From the NCBI GenBank assembly GCA_009927245.1, contig RFNI01000190.1:1-7401 (forward strand): 7,401 nucleotides of DNA, in the 5' to 3' direction. This DNA is from Actinomycetota bacterium. GTDB lineage: Bacteria; Actinomycetota; Actinomycetes; Actinomycetales; Microbacteriaceae. Numbering within the stretch: position 1 is the first letter of the stretch; every line of letters begins with the position of its first letter. Below are positions 1 through 6,098 of the stretch, piece by piece. The notes beneath the pieces are model-generated. The model did no database searches. It saw only the letters and a list, made by a program, of their open reading frames with translations, and was not told the DNA's origin. The translations under genes and the position numbers were made by a program.

Positions 1-46
1 GTACTGGTTCTGGAAACCTATATTTCAGCAACTTAGTGGTTGTAGT

Positions 47-74
47 TTGGCAGTTATTCACATTGGTCTAGAAC
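47..74 (+). promoter_or_regulatory. Tentative promoter of the nucleotidase gene
   Basis: TTGGCA at 47-52 is one base off the -35 consensus, and TAGAAC at 69-74, after a 16-nt spacer, is a poor -10 (4 of 6). Transcription would begin around 80-82, leaving almost no leader before the ATG at 85. That would agree with the lack of a ribosome-binding site. The -10 lacks the conserved final T, so this is a weak call. Confidence 0.25.
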
Positions 75-84
75 TCTATTCGCT

Positions 85-2847
85 ATGAAGACCTCTATTC
101 GAATTAACTCTATGTTTGTCGCACTAGCGTTCGCGCTAGCACTGGTGGTTGCACCAGGAACAGCCACAGCCGCTGTTACTTTCTCTCTTCCATCAGCACC
201 TCAGAACGTGACTGCAGTTCCTGCAGCCGGAGGTTTCACAGTCAGCTGGGAAGCGCCAAGTTCTAATGGAAACACACCTGTCACACAGTTTGTTGTTGAC
301 GGTGGACATGGAACCTGTGTAACTACAGTCCCTGGATCTGAGCGCAGCGCTTTTGTCCCTGCGGTTAACTCTTCAGCGGCATCCTTCAAGGTCTATGCAG
401 TAAACAACCAGGGTTTTGGTCCCGGTTCAACTGCTTCGGTCAGCGTTATCCCACAAGCTGCTAAAGCCGGCTTCTTTGCGGTTGACAACATGGGTGTCAC
501 AACCAACATTGGTTCGACAACCGGAAACTTCGCAAAACTAAGGATTAGATCTTCGGCTTACTTTGGTTCAGTCTCAACCCCTTCCGGTAACGGTGCTTGG
601 TTACTTGCAAACGGAGGGCGCATTGTTGCTCTTGGTGATGCAACAGTTACAAGCTCACCTCTAACTGATCCTGCAATTCAGATTGTTTCTTCTTACAACC
701 GTCTTGGTTACTACGTAATTGGTAAGAACGGTCAAGTTTCAGCTTCTGCTAACGCACCTGTTATTGAAAGCACTAGTCCAAGCTCAAGAGTTGTTATCGG
801 TGGAGTCCCTACCTCAAGCGGTAAGGGCATCTGGCTGGTAAGAACGAACGGAAAGATCGATGGTATCGGTGACGCAACCTCTGGCGCACTAGCCAAGGGT
901 CAGTATGTTCGAGTTGTTCCTCGCGCAACAGGAGATGGTTTCTGGGCAATCACCAAGGCTGGAAAAGTTGTTTCATTCGGTGATGCCCCGACTATTACCG
1001 CTCTTGCTCTAAACGTTAAGGACACAGCTCTTGCTGCTAACGGTGATGGCTTCTACGCACTAAATAACTCAGGCTCTATTTCAGCTTTGGGTGATGTTGC
1101 GCCATTGGCTGTTACATCAGTTTCAGGTGCTATTGCTCTAGTGAACACAGCTAAGGTAAGTGACGTCAAGGACATCCAGATCGACGCTTTCAGCGACTTC
1201 CACGGTGCACTTGACTACACCAAGACAACAGCAGCTGGCTTCGATACATACACCAGCGGTTCGCCGGTATTGGCAGCTAACTTTGCTGCTGACCGCGCAC
1301 TAAACCCAGCTACGTTCACTTTTGCAAGCGGTGACAACTGGGGTGCAGCTCCACCGCTATCAACAGTCTTCGATGAGATGCCATCTGTTGAGGCGCTGAA
1401 CTTCATGGGAGTGGATGTATCAACTTTCGGTAACCACGAACACGACAAGCCACTAGCAAACGTAAACGCTCGTATTGCGGCTTCGAAGTACAAGTGGGTT
1501 GTTTCTAACTACTCAAGCCTTGCTGAAATCAACGCTAGGAACTTTAACGGTATTGCTGCAGCGCCGTGGACAATCGTTGATCGCGGTGGCGTCAAGGTTG
1601 GCGTAATTGGGTTGAACACTCCTGAAACCAAGGAAGTAGTTTTCCCTGGTAACTTAGGTGGAATTACCATCGGTGATGTTCTAGGAACCAACGCAGCTGG
1701 CACTGCAACCAAGACTCAGGTTAAGGCGGCTATCAAGGCTGCTCGCCAGGCTGGTGCCGATGTTGTTGTCTCTCTCGTACACGAAGGTTTCGGACAGTTC
1801 AACGCAGATAACAGCGCAGCTGAAGGACGTCTACTTGACATCGTTCCGCTACTTGAAGGATCAGATATCGTACTTGGTGGCCACAGCCACTTGAAGTATG
1901 CAGGTATCGTTTCGAACAAGCTAGTTGCTGAGACTCCTAACGCTGGAACTCTTTACAACAGGATTCGTGCTTGTGTTGACACTGCGACTCACAAGACCCT
2001 GGGTTCAAGAGTTGAGCACGTAACCCCAACAGTGAAGGTTCCAGCAGGAACTGCTTTGGCTGCGACCGGAATGAACCAAGATGCAATCGCATCCATCGCG
2101 GCTTACAAGGCAAACCTTGGTACCAAGTACAACGTTGTTATCGGATCTATCGCTGATGTTGCACCTAACGGTGGAACCCCAGCTATCCAGAGAAACTACG
2201 AGACTGGCTTGGGTAACTACATTGCTGACAACCTAAGAACAGCAATGGGAACTCAGCTAGCAATTACTAATGGTGGAGGTATTCGCGACATGCTACCTGC
2301 GAAGACCTTCGTGCCTACCAATGCCTCAATCGTGAGACCAAGCTGGTCTAGCCTGCAGTCTGGCTACACCACCAGCTCTGGTCCTTGGAAGGTAACCAGC
2401 TCTGGTCCATACACCCTTACCGTTGGTGACGTTGCAACCGTGCTTCCTTTCGGAAACACAGCGGCAACCACCACAATCACCGGTGCAGATGTTTGGGCAG
2501 CGCTAGAGAACGGTGTTTCACAGATCTCTCTAGGTGCCGGAAGATTCCCTCAGGTATCTGGTTTGAAGTTCACCTTCGACATGAGTATCGCTGCCAACAG
2601 TGGTCGCGTTACAGCAGTAACCCTGACCGATGGAACTCCAATTCCTAAGAGCACTGCAGTAACTTACACCCTGGCTACCAACGACTTCATGGTCGCCGGT
2701 GGTGACGGATACACAATGTTCGGTGGTCTAGCTAAGGCTAGAACCCGCGATGTGCTTGAGACCGTTGTTCGCGAAGCCATCATTCGCGACAGCGCTAACG
2801 GCCCAGTTGTAATGTCAACTGACGGAAGAATCACTCGCATCGGCTAA
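85..2847 (+). CDS. Secreted UshA-type 5'-nucleotidase/metallophosphatase with FN3 and repeat domains
   Basis: This is a 920-residue exported hydrolase predicted to remove phosphate from extracellular nucleotides (5'-nucleotidase/2',3'-cyclic phosphodiesterase family). A signal peptide spans about residues 1-29 (basic start, long Ala/Leu/Val core, cleavage near TATA-A). A fibronectin type III domain follows at about 36-123, then six repeats at 129-355. The metallophosphatase domain starts at about 363; its expected metal and catalytic residues are visible: D371 and H373 in SDFHG, D417, N450/H451/D454 in GNHEHD, H566, and H600/H602 in GGHSH. The C-terminal nucleotidase domain (about 690-890) shows NGGGIR (729-734), PFGN and GGDGY (872-876), which in the family bind the nucleotide. 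I see no LPxTG motif or C-terminal membrane helix, so release or non-covalent wall attachment is likely. Codon choice is strongly biased (AAC, AAG, TTC), suggesting high expression. There is no Shine-Dalgarno sequence. M1 is preferred over M10 because it supplies the basic n-region of the signal peptide. The exact substrate is not determined. Confidence 0.93.
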   Translation: MKTSIRINSMFVALAFALALVVAPGTATAAVTFSLPSAPQNVTAVPAAGGFTVSWEAPSSNGNTPVTQFVVDGGHGTCVTTVPGSERSAFVPAVNSSAASFKVYAVNNQGFGPGSTASVSVIPQAAKAGFFAVDNMGVTTNIGSTTGNFAKLRIRSSAYFGSVSTPSGNGAWLLANGGRIVALGDATVTSSPLTDPAIQIVSSYNRLGYYVIGKNGQVSASANAPVIESTSPSSRVVIGGVPTSSGKGIWLVRTNGKIDGIGDATSGALAKGQYVRVVPRATGDGFWAITKAGKVVSFGDAPTITALALNVKDTALAANGDGFYALNNSGSISALGDVAPLAVTSVSGAIALVNTAKVSDVKDIQIDAFSDFHGALDYTKTTAAGFDTYTSGSPVLAANFAADRALNPATFTFASGDNWGAAPPLSTVFDEMPSVEALNFMGVDVSTFGNHEHDKPLANVNARIAASKYKWVVSNYSSLAEINARNFNGIAAAPWTIVDRGGVKVGVIGLNTPETKEVVFPGNLGGITIGDVLGTNAAGTATKTQVKAAIKAARQAGADVVVSLVHEGFGQFNADNSAAEGRLLDIVPLLEGSDIVLGGHSHLKYAGIVSNKLVAETPNAGTLYNRIRACVDTATHKTLGSRVEHVTPTVKVPAGTALAATGMNQDAIASIAAYKANLGTKYNVVIGSIADVAPNGGTPAIQRNYETGLGNYIADNLRTAMGTQLAITNGGGIRDMLPAKTFVPTNASIVRPSWSSLQSGYTTSSGPWKVTSSGPYTLTVGDVATVLPFGNTAATTTITGADVWAALENGVSQISLGAGRFPQVSGLKFTFDMSIAANSGRVTAVTLTDGTPIPKSTAVTYTLATNDFMVAGGDGYTMFGGLAKARTRDVLETVVREAIIRDSANGPVVMSTDGRITRIG
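469..1149 (+). repeat. Six degenerate ~37-41-residue repeats inside the nucleotidase
   Basis: Within the protein, a pattern of Gly, aromatic, aromatic/aliphatic, five or six residues, Gly, x, Ile/Val, then often Gly-Asp-Ala recurs. It begins at residues 129 (GFFAVDNMG), 170 (GAWLLANGG), 208 (GYYVIGKNG), 248 (GIWLVRTNG), 285 (GFWAITKAG) and 322 (GFYALNNSG). Spacings are 41, 38, 40, 37 and 37 residues. Repeats 2, 4, 5 and 6 keep the GDA or GDV element. The period fits one four-stranded beta-propeller blade each. I recall similar GYWLV...G.I..FGDA repeats in secreted proteins of other actinobacteria. The DNA copies are diverged, so these are old protein repeats and not recent tandem duplications. 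A binding or spacer role is inference. Confidence 0.75.
2371..2408 (+). repeat. 14-bp direct repeat, in-frame 8-codon duplication
   Basis: ACCAGCTCTGGTCC occurs at 2371-2384 and again at 2395-2408, an offset of 24 bases. It encodes TSSGP twice (TSSGPWKV then TSSGPYTL) in the loop just before the TVGDVATVLPFGN segment of the nucleotidase domain. The offset keeps the frame, so it is a small tandem duplication inside a variable loop. Confidence 0.8.
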
Positions 2848-2861
2848 GTAACTAAGTAGTC

Positions 2862-2891
2862 AAATGGGAGGGTCGAAAGACCCTCCCATTT
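2862..2891 (+). terminator. Intrinsic terminator hairpin after the nucleotidase gene
   Basis: AAATGGGAGGGTC at 2862-2874 pairs perfectly with GACCCTCCCATTT at 2879-2891 around a GAAA tetraloop (GNRA type, very stable). The hairpin begins 14 nt after the stop codon of the nucleotidase. The T-run is short (TTTCTATT, partly within the stem), so termination may rely on the strong stem. Being symmetrical, it could also stop transcription from the other strand, but no reverse-strand gene ends here. Confidence 0.88.
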
Positions 2892-2901
2892 CTATTAGTC
2901 T
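2873..2901 (+). promoter_or_regulatory. Candidate leaderless promoter for the DUF393-DUF2207 unit
   Basis: TAGTCT at 2896-2901 fits the actinobacterial -10 pattern TANNNT and ends exactly 6 nt before the A of the ATG at 2908, the position expected if transcription starts on the start codon. TCGAAA at 2873-2878, 17 nt upstream, is a 4-of-6 match to a -35 and lies in the loop region of the preceding terminator. No Shine-Dalgarno sequence is present in front of this gene, which supports a leaderless transcript. Confidence 0.45.
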
Positions 2902-2907
2902 GGTCCT

Positions 2908-3282
2908 ATGAGTTCAAACATCACCCTTATCTTCGATGGTGATTGTGGTTTCTGTACCACGGCAGCGAACTTCATAGTTAAGAACAGTAAGACCAAGATT
3001 GTCGCTGTCCCTTGGCAGCGAACAGATTTGAGTAAGTTCTCACTAACAGAAGCTCAAGTAGCTGATCAGGTTTATCTAGTTGTCGATGACGAGTCCTTTG
3101 GCGGACATGAAGCCTTCGCCATGGTCTTTAGAGTCCAACCAAATTCCTTTGTTAGGTTCATGGGCAAGATCATGATGAGTAAATACCTACGCTGGTTTGC
3201 TGCCCCAACATATCGCTTAGTAGCCAAGTATCGCCACAAACTTCCTGGTGGGACACCTGCCTGCAAGTTGCCTCAGAATTAA
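2908..3282 (+). CDS. DCC-family (DUF393) thiol-disulfide oxidoreductase-like protein
   Basis: This 124-residue protein is of normal length for the DUF393 family, named for its conserved N-terminal DxxCxxC motif. The motif is seen here as DGDCGFC (residues 10-16, cysteines 13 and 16) right after a hydrophobic first strand. The family's C-terminal features are also present: GGHEAFAMVF in the middle, an aromatic/basic helix around APTYRLVAKYRHKLPGG, and a third cysteine (C119) near the end. The two close cysteines suggest a thioredoxin-like redox role, but no substrate is known for most members. No signal peptide is evident, so the protein is probably cytoplasmic. The gene is the first of a likely two-gene unit, 31 nt ahead of the DUF2207 gene, and starts without a ribosome-binding site. 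Confidence 0.88.
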   Translation: MSSNITLIFDGDCGFCTTAANFIVKNSKTKIVAVPWQRTDLSKFSLTEAQVADQVYLVVDDESFGGHEAFAMVFRVQPNSFVRFMGKIMMSKYLRWFAAPTYRLVAKYRHKLPGGTPACKLPQN

Positions 3283-3301
3283 CTTCCGAAACGAAAAAGT
3301 C

Positions 3302-3305
3302 AGGA
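3302..3305 (+). promoter_or_regulatory. Ribosome-binding site fixing the DUF2207 start
   Basis: AGGA at 3302-3305 sits 8 nt before the ATG at 3314. It selects this start over the in-frame ATG at 3248, which would overlap the DUF393 gene by 35 nt and would add 22 polar residues in front of the signal peptide. Confidence 0.6.
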
Positions 3306-3313
3306 TCCGGCTA

Positions 3314-5086
3314 ATGATCTCTCTAAGAAGATGCTTACTTGCACTAATGGTCCTGGCGTCTCTTGGGTTCACAGCTCCAAGTTCAGCCAATGTTGAGGAC
3401 TTTAGCTTTACATCCTTTGAGGCGACCTACAAACTCTCTGTAAACGCAGAGAAGAACAACCGTGCTGAGATGTTGGTTACCGAGACACTTGTAGCCGATT
3501 TCCCTGAGTTTGATCAGAACCATGGAATCAGACGAAGTATTCCAGATTCTAGTTATGAAAAATTTCCAGCACTATTAGATGACATCGAAGTGCTTGATGA
3601 ATTTGGTCAAGCAAGAGACTTCGAAATTACTTCTGAAGGCGGATTCACCAACTTAGCTATCAAGCCTGCAGATGGCTCATTCGTTCAGGGTAAGCAAACT
3701 TATGTAATTAATTACCGTCAGTCTTGGGTAATTAACAACTACCAGAAAAGCACTGGCTTTGATGAGTTCTACTGGGATGTGAATGGCACTGGTTGGCAGC
3801 AGAGTTTTGGCCAAGTTAAAGCAACTGTAATTCTTGACCAAAGCCTCAGGGAGATTCTTATCGCCGACAAGATATCCTGTTATCAGGGCCCTCAAGGGTC
3901 AACAGAGAAGTGTTCTTCCATAACTGCAGGAGATAGCTATTTCACCTTCACATCTGGGAAGCTCAGTGCATTTGAAAATCTCACCGTCGTAATTCCATTC
4001 AAGCCAAACATTGTAAACACAACTGGTCCGATTATTGAGGGAACTTTTAGTTGGTATGGCTATTGGGTGTGTGTTGGCGCTCTGTTTGCTGTGTTGCTTT
4101 GGGCGCTTTACTTTAGAATCTTCCGGATAAGAAACCAAGGCAAGAAGTTGTTTATCGTTCCTCAATACAAGCCATCTCCAGAGCCAGGCTTGTTTGCTTC
4201 TGCTTTTGTATTGAGAAAGACCACGCGTCTATTTCAGGCAAGCGTGGTCGAACTGGCTGTAAAGAGACTGATTGAGATTGAAACTGTCGAAGGAAGTAGT
4301 AACAAGGACTTCATACTCCGCAGGACTTCTCTGGGCAGCCCAAACGCAATTGCAAGTGACTTGCTTTCTCAACTGGGGCTTACTGAGGCTGGAGCAGAGT
4401 TAGTGCTTTCTAACAAGATGCCAGAAAAGCAAAGTAGTGAATTGGCCAAGGGGCTCCTTAAGTTGAGAACTGCATCTGCTAGAGAAGTCAACAAGCAAGG
4501 TTATTTCCAAAAGCGCGCACTGGGCATCCCAGCGGCTGGATTAGGTGTTGCCCTGATCGTATTTATTTTGATGACATATTTTGCATCGGTCATGGACTCT
4601 GAAACCGAAGCTGGTTTTACAGCGCTCCCAGTTCTACTCTTTATGCCCTTTGTTGTCGTGTATGTCTTGTTGATGTCTAAGCGAGCTTTGAGCCCTAAGG
4701 GTTCTGAACTCGTTGCCTATGTCAGGGGCCTAGAGATGTATATCGAGTTAGCCGAGAAGGACAGACTGGAATATCTACAGTCACCAACCGGTGCTTCTCT
4801 AAAGCCTTCAGAGGTTAAGGGTAAACAAATACTCAAGCTGTATGAGGAGTTGCTCCCTTGGGCAATATTGCTTGGCCTGCAGAAAGAATGGGCCAAAGTT
4901 CTCAACGACCTTTACAGTAGTGATGGCTCACCTGTCTGGATTATCGGAGTCTCTAGTTTTGGAGATAGTTTCTCTAACCTAGACGAGTCACTGACAGCAT
5001 CCCTTGGGTCAAGTTCAAGTGGCGGATCCAGCGGTGGAGGAAGTTCCGGCGGTGGCGGCGGCGGTGGAGGCGGTGGAGGAATCTAG
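3314..5086 (+). CDS. DUF2207 membrane protein with polyglycine C-terminus
   Basis: From the ATG at 3314 the protein has 590 residues. A signal peptide covers about 1-25 (basic RR, hydrophobic core, cleavage at SSA-N, no lipobox cysteine). The external DUF2207 domain spans about 30-240 and shows the family signatures HGIRRSIP and YWDVNGTGW. A membrane helix lies at about 249-270 and is followed by basic residues, which puts the next part in the cytoplasm. Two more helices lie at about 404-427 and 437-458. The tail is Ser/Gly-rich, ending in eleven glycines and Ile (570-590); such glycine-rich ends are common in DUF2207 proteins. The function is unknown for the family; a cell-envelope role is inferred only from topology. 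The gene follows the DUF393 gene by 31 nt, so the two are probably co-transcribed. An upstream in-frame ATG at 3248 is rejected because it spoils the signal peptide. Confidence 0.88.
   Translation: MISLRRCLLALMVLASLGFTAPSSANVEDFSFTSFEATYKLSVNAEKNNRAEMLVTETLVADFPEFDQNHGIRRSIPDSSYEKFPALLDDIEVLDEFGQARDFEITSEGGFTNLAIKPADGSFVQGKQTYVINYRQSWVINNYQKSTGFDEFYWDVNGTGWQQSFGQVKATVILDQSLREILIADKISCYQGPQGSTEKCSSITAGDSYFTFTSGKLSAFENLTVVIPFKPNIVNTTGPIIEGTFSWYGYWVCVGALFAVLLWALYFRIFRIRNQGKKLFIVPQYKPSPEPGLFASAFVLRKTTRLFQASVVELAVKRLIEIETVEGSSNKDFILRRTSLGSPNAIASDLLSQLGLTEAGAELVLSNKMPEKQSSELAKGLLKLRTASAREVNKQGYFQKRALGIPAAGLGVALIVFILMTYFASVMDSETEAGFTALPVLLFMPFVVVYVLLMSKRALSPKGSELVAYVRGLEMYIELAEKDRLEYLQSPTGASLKPSEVKGKQILKLYEELLPWAILLGLQKEWAKVLNDLYSSDGSPVWIIGVSSFGDSFSNLDESLTASLGSSSSGGSSGGGSSGGGGGGGGGGGI
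5021..5083 (+). repeat. Ser/Gly-rich low-complexity tail of the DUF2207 protein
   Basis: These bases encode GGSSGGGSS followed by eleven glycines and a final isoleucine. The glycine codons are mixed (GGC, GGT and GGA), so the run is not a pure triplet repeat and appears kept by selection on the protein. The patch is locally far more GC-rich than its surroundings. Confidence 0.85.
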
Positions 5087-5177
5087 CTTCCGGTAGCCTC
5101 AAAAGCCTCTTTGAATATTCGCAAACTGTCTAAGAGTGCTTCGGTTTTTTCCAAATGAAGCAATCGAAAGAAGGCAT

Positions 5178-5183
5178 TAGCCT
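5178..5183 (+). promoter_or_regulatory. Candidate leaderless -10 element for psuG-psuK
   Basis: TAGCCT at 5178-5183 matches TANNNT and ends exactly 6 nt before the A of the psuG ATG at 5190, the same spacing as the TAGTCT box before the DUF393 gene. No convincing -35 is seen 16-18 nt upstream. The only purine-rich stretch (GAAGG at 5170-5174) is 15 nt from the ATG, too far for a good ribosome-binding site, so a leaderless start is the better explanation. Confidence 0.4.
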
Positions 5184-5189
5184 TAGAGA

Positions 5190-6098
5190 ATGAAATCTTT
5201 TCAGTTATCCGAAGAAGTTAGAGAAGCACTCAATTCAGGCAAGCCAGTTGTTGCTCTTGAGTCAACCATCATCTCTCATGGTCTACCAAGACCACAGAAC
5301 CTAGAGGCTGCCAAGGAGTTCGAAGAGATTCTTAGAAGTGCTGGTGTTACACCAGCAACAATTGCAATCCTTGACGGTGTTCCTCAGATCGGTCTAGATG
5401 CTCACGGTGTTGAGCGTATTGCTAACGAAGATCTTGCTAAAGCAAGCGTTAGAGACATCCCGATTCTGGCTGCTAGGAAAGAATCAGGTGCAACCACTGT
5501 TGCAGCGACAGCTCACCTAGCTTCCCTTGCTGGTATTCGAGTATTTGCTACTGGTGGTCTAGGTGGAGTGCACAGAGGTGCTAACACAACCTTTGATGAG
5601 TCTGCAGATCTTTCCACTCTTGCTGTTACTAACATCACCGTTGTATCTGCTGGCGTCAAATCTGTTCTAGATATCTCAGCAACGCTGGAGAGACTTGAGT
5701 CTCTCAGTGTTCCTGTAATTGGTTGGCAAACTAAGGAGTTCCCTGCATTCTGGCTGACTAAATCCGGTCTAACTATTGACTGGTCACTTGAGACAACTGA
5801 TCAGATTGCTCAGGTTATGAAGTCTCAGGATGAACTAGGTCACGGTCAGGGAATTGTTATTGCTAACCCAATTCCTGAGGAACTGCAGTGGGACCCTCAA
5901 GAGCACGATCGAGTGCTTCAGATTGCATTCAAGGCTGCTGATGCAGCTGGTATTACCGGTAAAGCAGTAACACCGTTCTTACTAGGTTTCATTGTTGAAG
6001 AATCTAAGGGTAGATCACTTGCTGTGAACCTAGATCTAGCTAGGAACAATGTTCGCCTTGCTGGTGAGATAGCTAAGTCCTGGTCAAGGATCAACTAG
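5190..6098 (+). CDS. psuG: Pseudouridine-5'-phosphate glycosidase
   Basis: PsuG splits pseudouridine 5'-phosphate into uracil and ribose 5-phosphate (the enzyme is reversible) and acts in the cytoplasm with a pseudouridine kinase. The 302-residue length is typical. The N-terminal signature VALESTIISHGLPRPQN is nearly invariant in the family, and GGLGGVHRGA and VVSAGVKSVLDI are also present. Compared with the E. coli enzyme as I remember it, the key residues are in place: E24 (acid/base region), K84, D140, K157 in SAGVKS (the lysine that forms the ring-opened ribose adduct) and N280 near the C-terminus. Nothing is truncated. The TAG stop shares one base with the GTG start of the next gene, so both are translated from one message. 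It has no good ribosome-binding site and is probably the first gene of its unit. The annotation is secure from sequence. Confidence 0.97.
   Translation: MKSFQLSEEVREALNSGKPVVALESTIISHGLPRPQNLEAAKEFEEILRSAGVTPATIAILDGVPQIGLDAHGVERIANEDLAKASVRDIPILAARKESGATTVAATAHLASLAGIRVFATGGLGGVHRGANTTFDESADLSTLAVTNITVVSAGVKSVLDISATLERLESLSVPVIGWQTKEFPAFWLTKSGLTIDWSLETTDQIAQVMKSQDELGHGQGIVIANPIPEELQWDPQEHDRVLQIAFKAADAAGITGKAVTPFLLGFIVEESKGRSLAVNLDLARNNVRLAGEIAKSWSRIN
6086..6090 (+). promoter_or_regulatory. Ribosome-binding site fixing the GTG start of psuK
   Basis: AAGGA at 6086-6090 lies inside the end of psuG, 7 nt before the GTG at 6098. The first in-frame ATG lies more than 150 codons further on, well past the conserved N-terminal nucleotide-kinase core, so the GTG start is well supported. 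Confidence 0.65.

Noticed and set aside
1..84. Open forward frame across the first 84 bases that might be the tail of an upstream gene.
   Set aside because: The translation (YWFWKPIFQQLSG...) matches no family I recognise, the other two forward frames are stopped, and the stretch is too short to judge.
74..101. 9-bp direct repeat CTCTATTCG at 74-82 and 93-101 flanking the nucleotidase start codon.
   Set aside because: Short, T-rich and partly coding; no operator symmetry. Probably chance.
1215..1919. Three reverse-strand open frames inside the nucleotidase gene.
   Set aside because: All lie opposite strongly conserved catalytic motifs and show proline/serine-rich sequence typical of antisense shadows.
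3248..3313. Upstream in-frame ATG at 3248 as the start of the DUF2207 protein.
   Set aside because: It would overlap the DUF393 gene, lacks a ribosome-binding site and puts 22 polar residues before a clear signal peptide.
5099..5114. TCAAA/TTTGA inverted repeat just after the DUF2207 stop.
   Set aside because: Five mostly A-T pairs with no T-tract after them; too weak to call a terminator.
5137..5162. Short hairpin TGCTTC/GAAGCA around a T-rich loop upstream of psuG, considered as a terminator or riboswitch.
   Set aside because: The stem is only 6 bp and the T-run lies in the loop instead of after the stem, so it does not fit an intrinsic terminator. The 103-nt spacer shows no recognisable riboswitch core.
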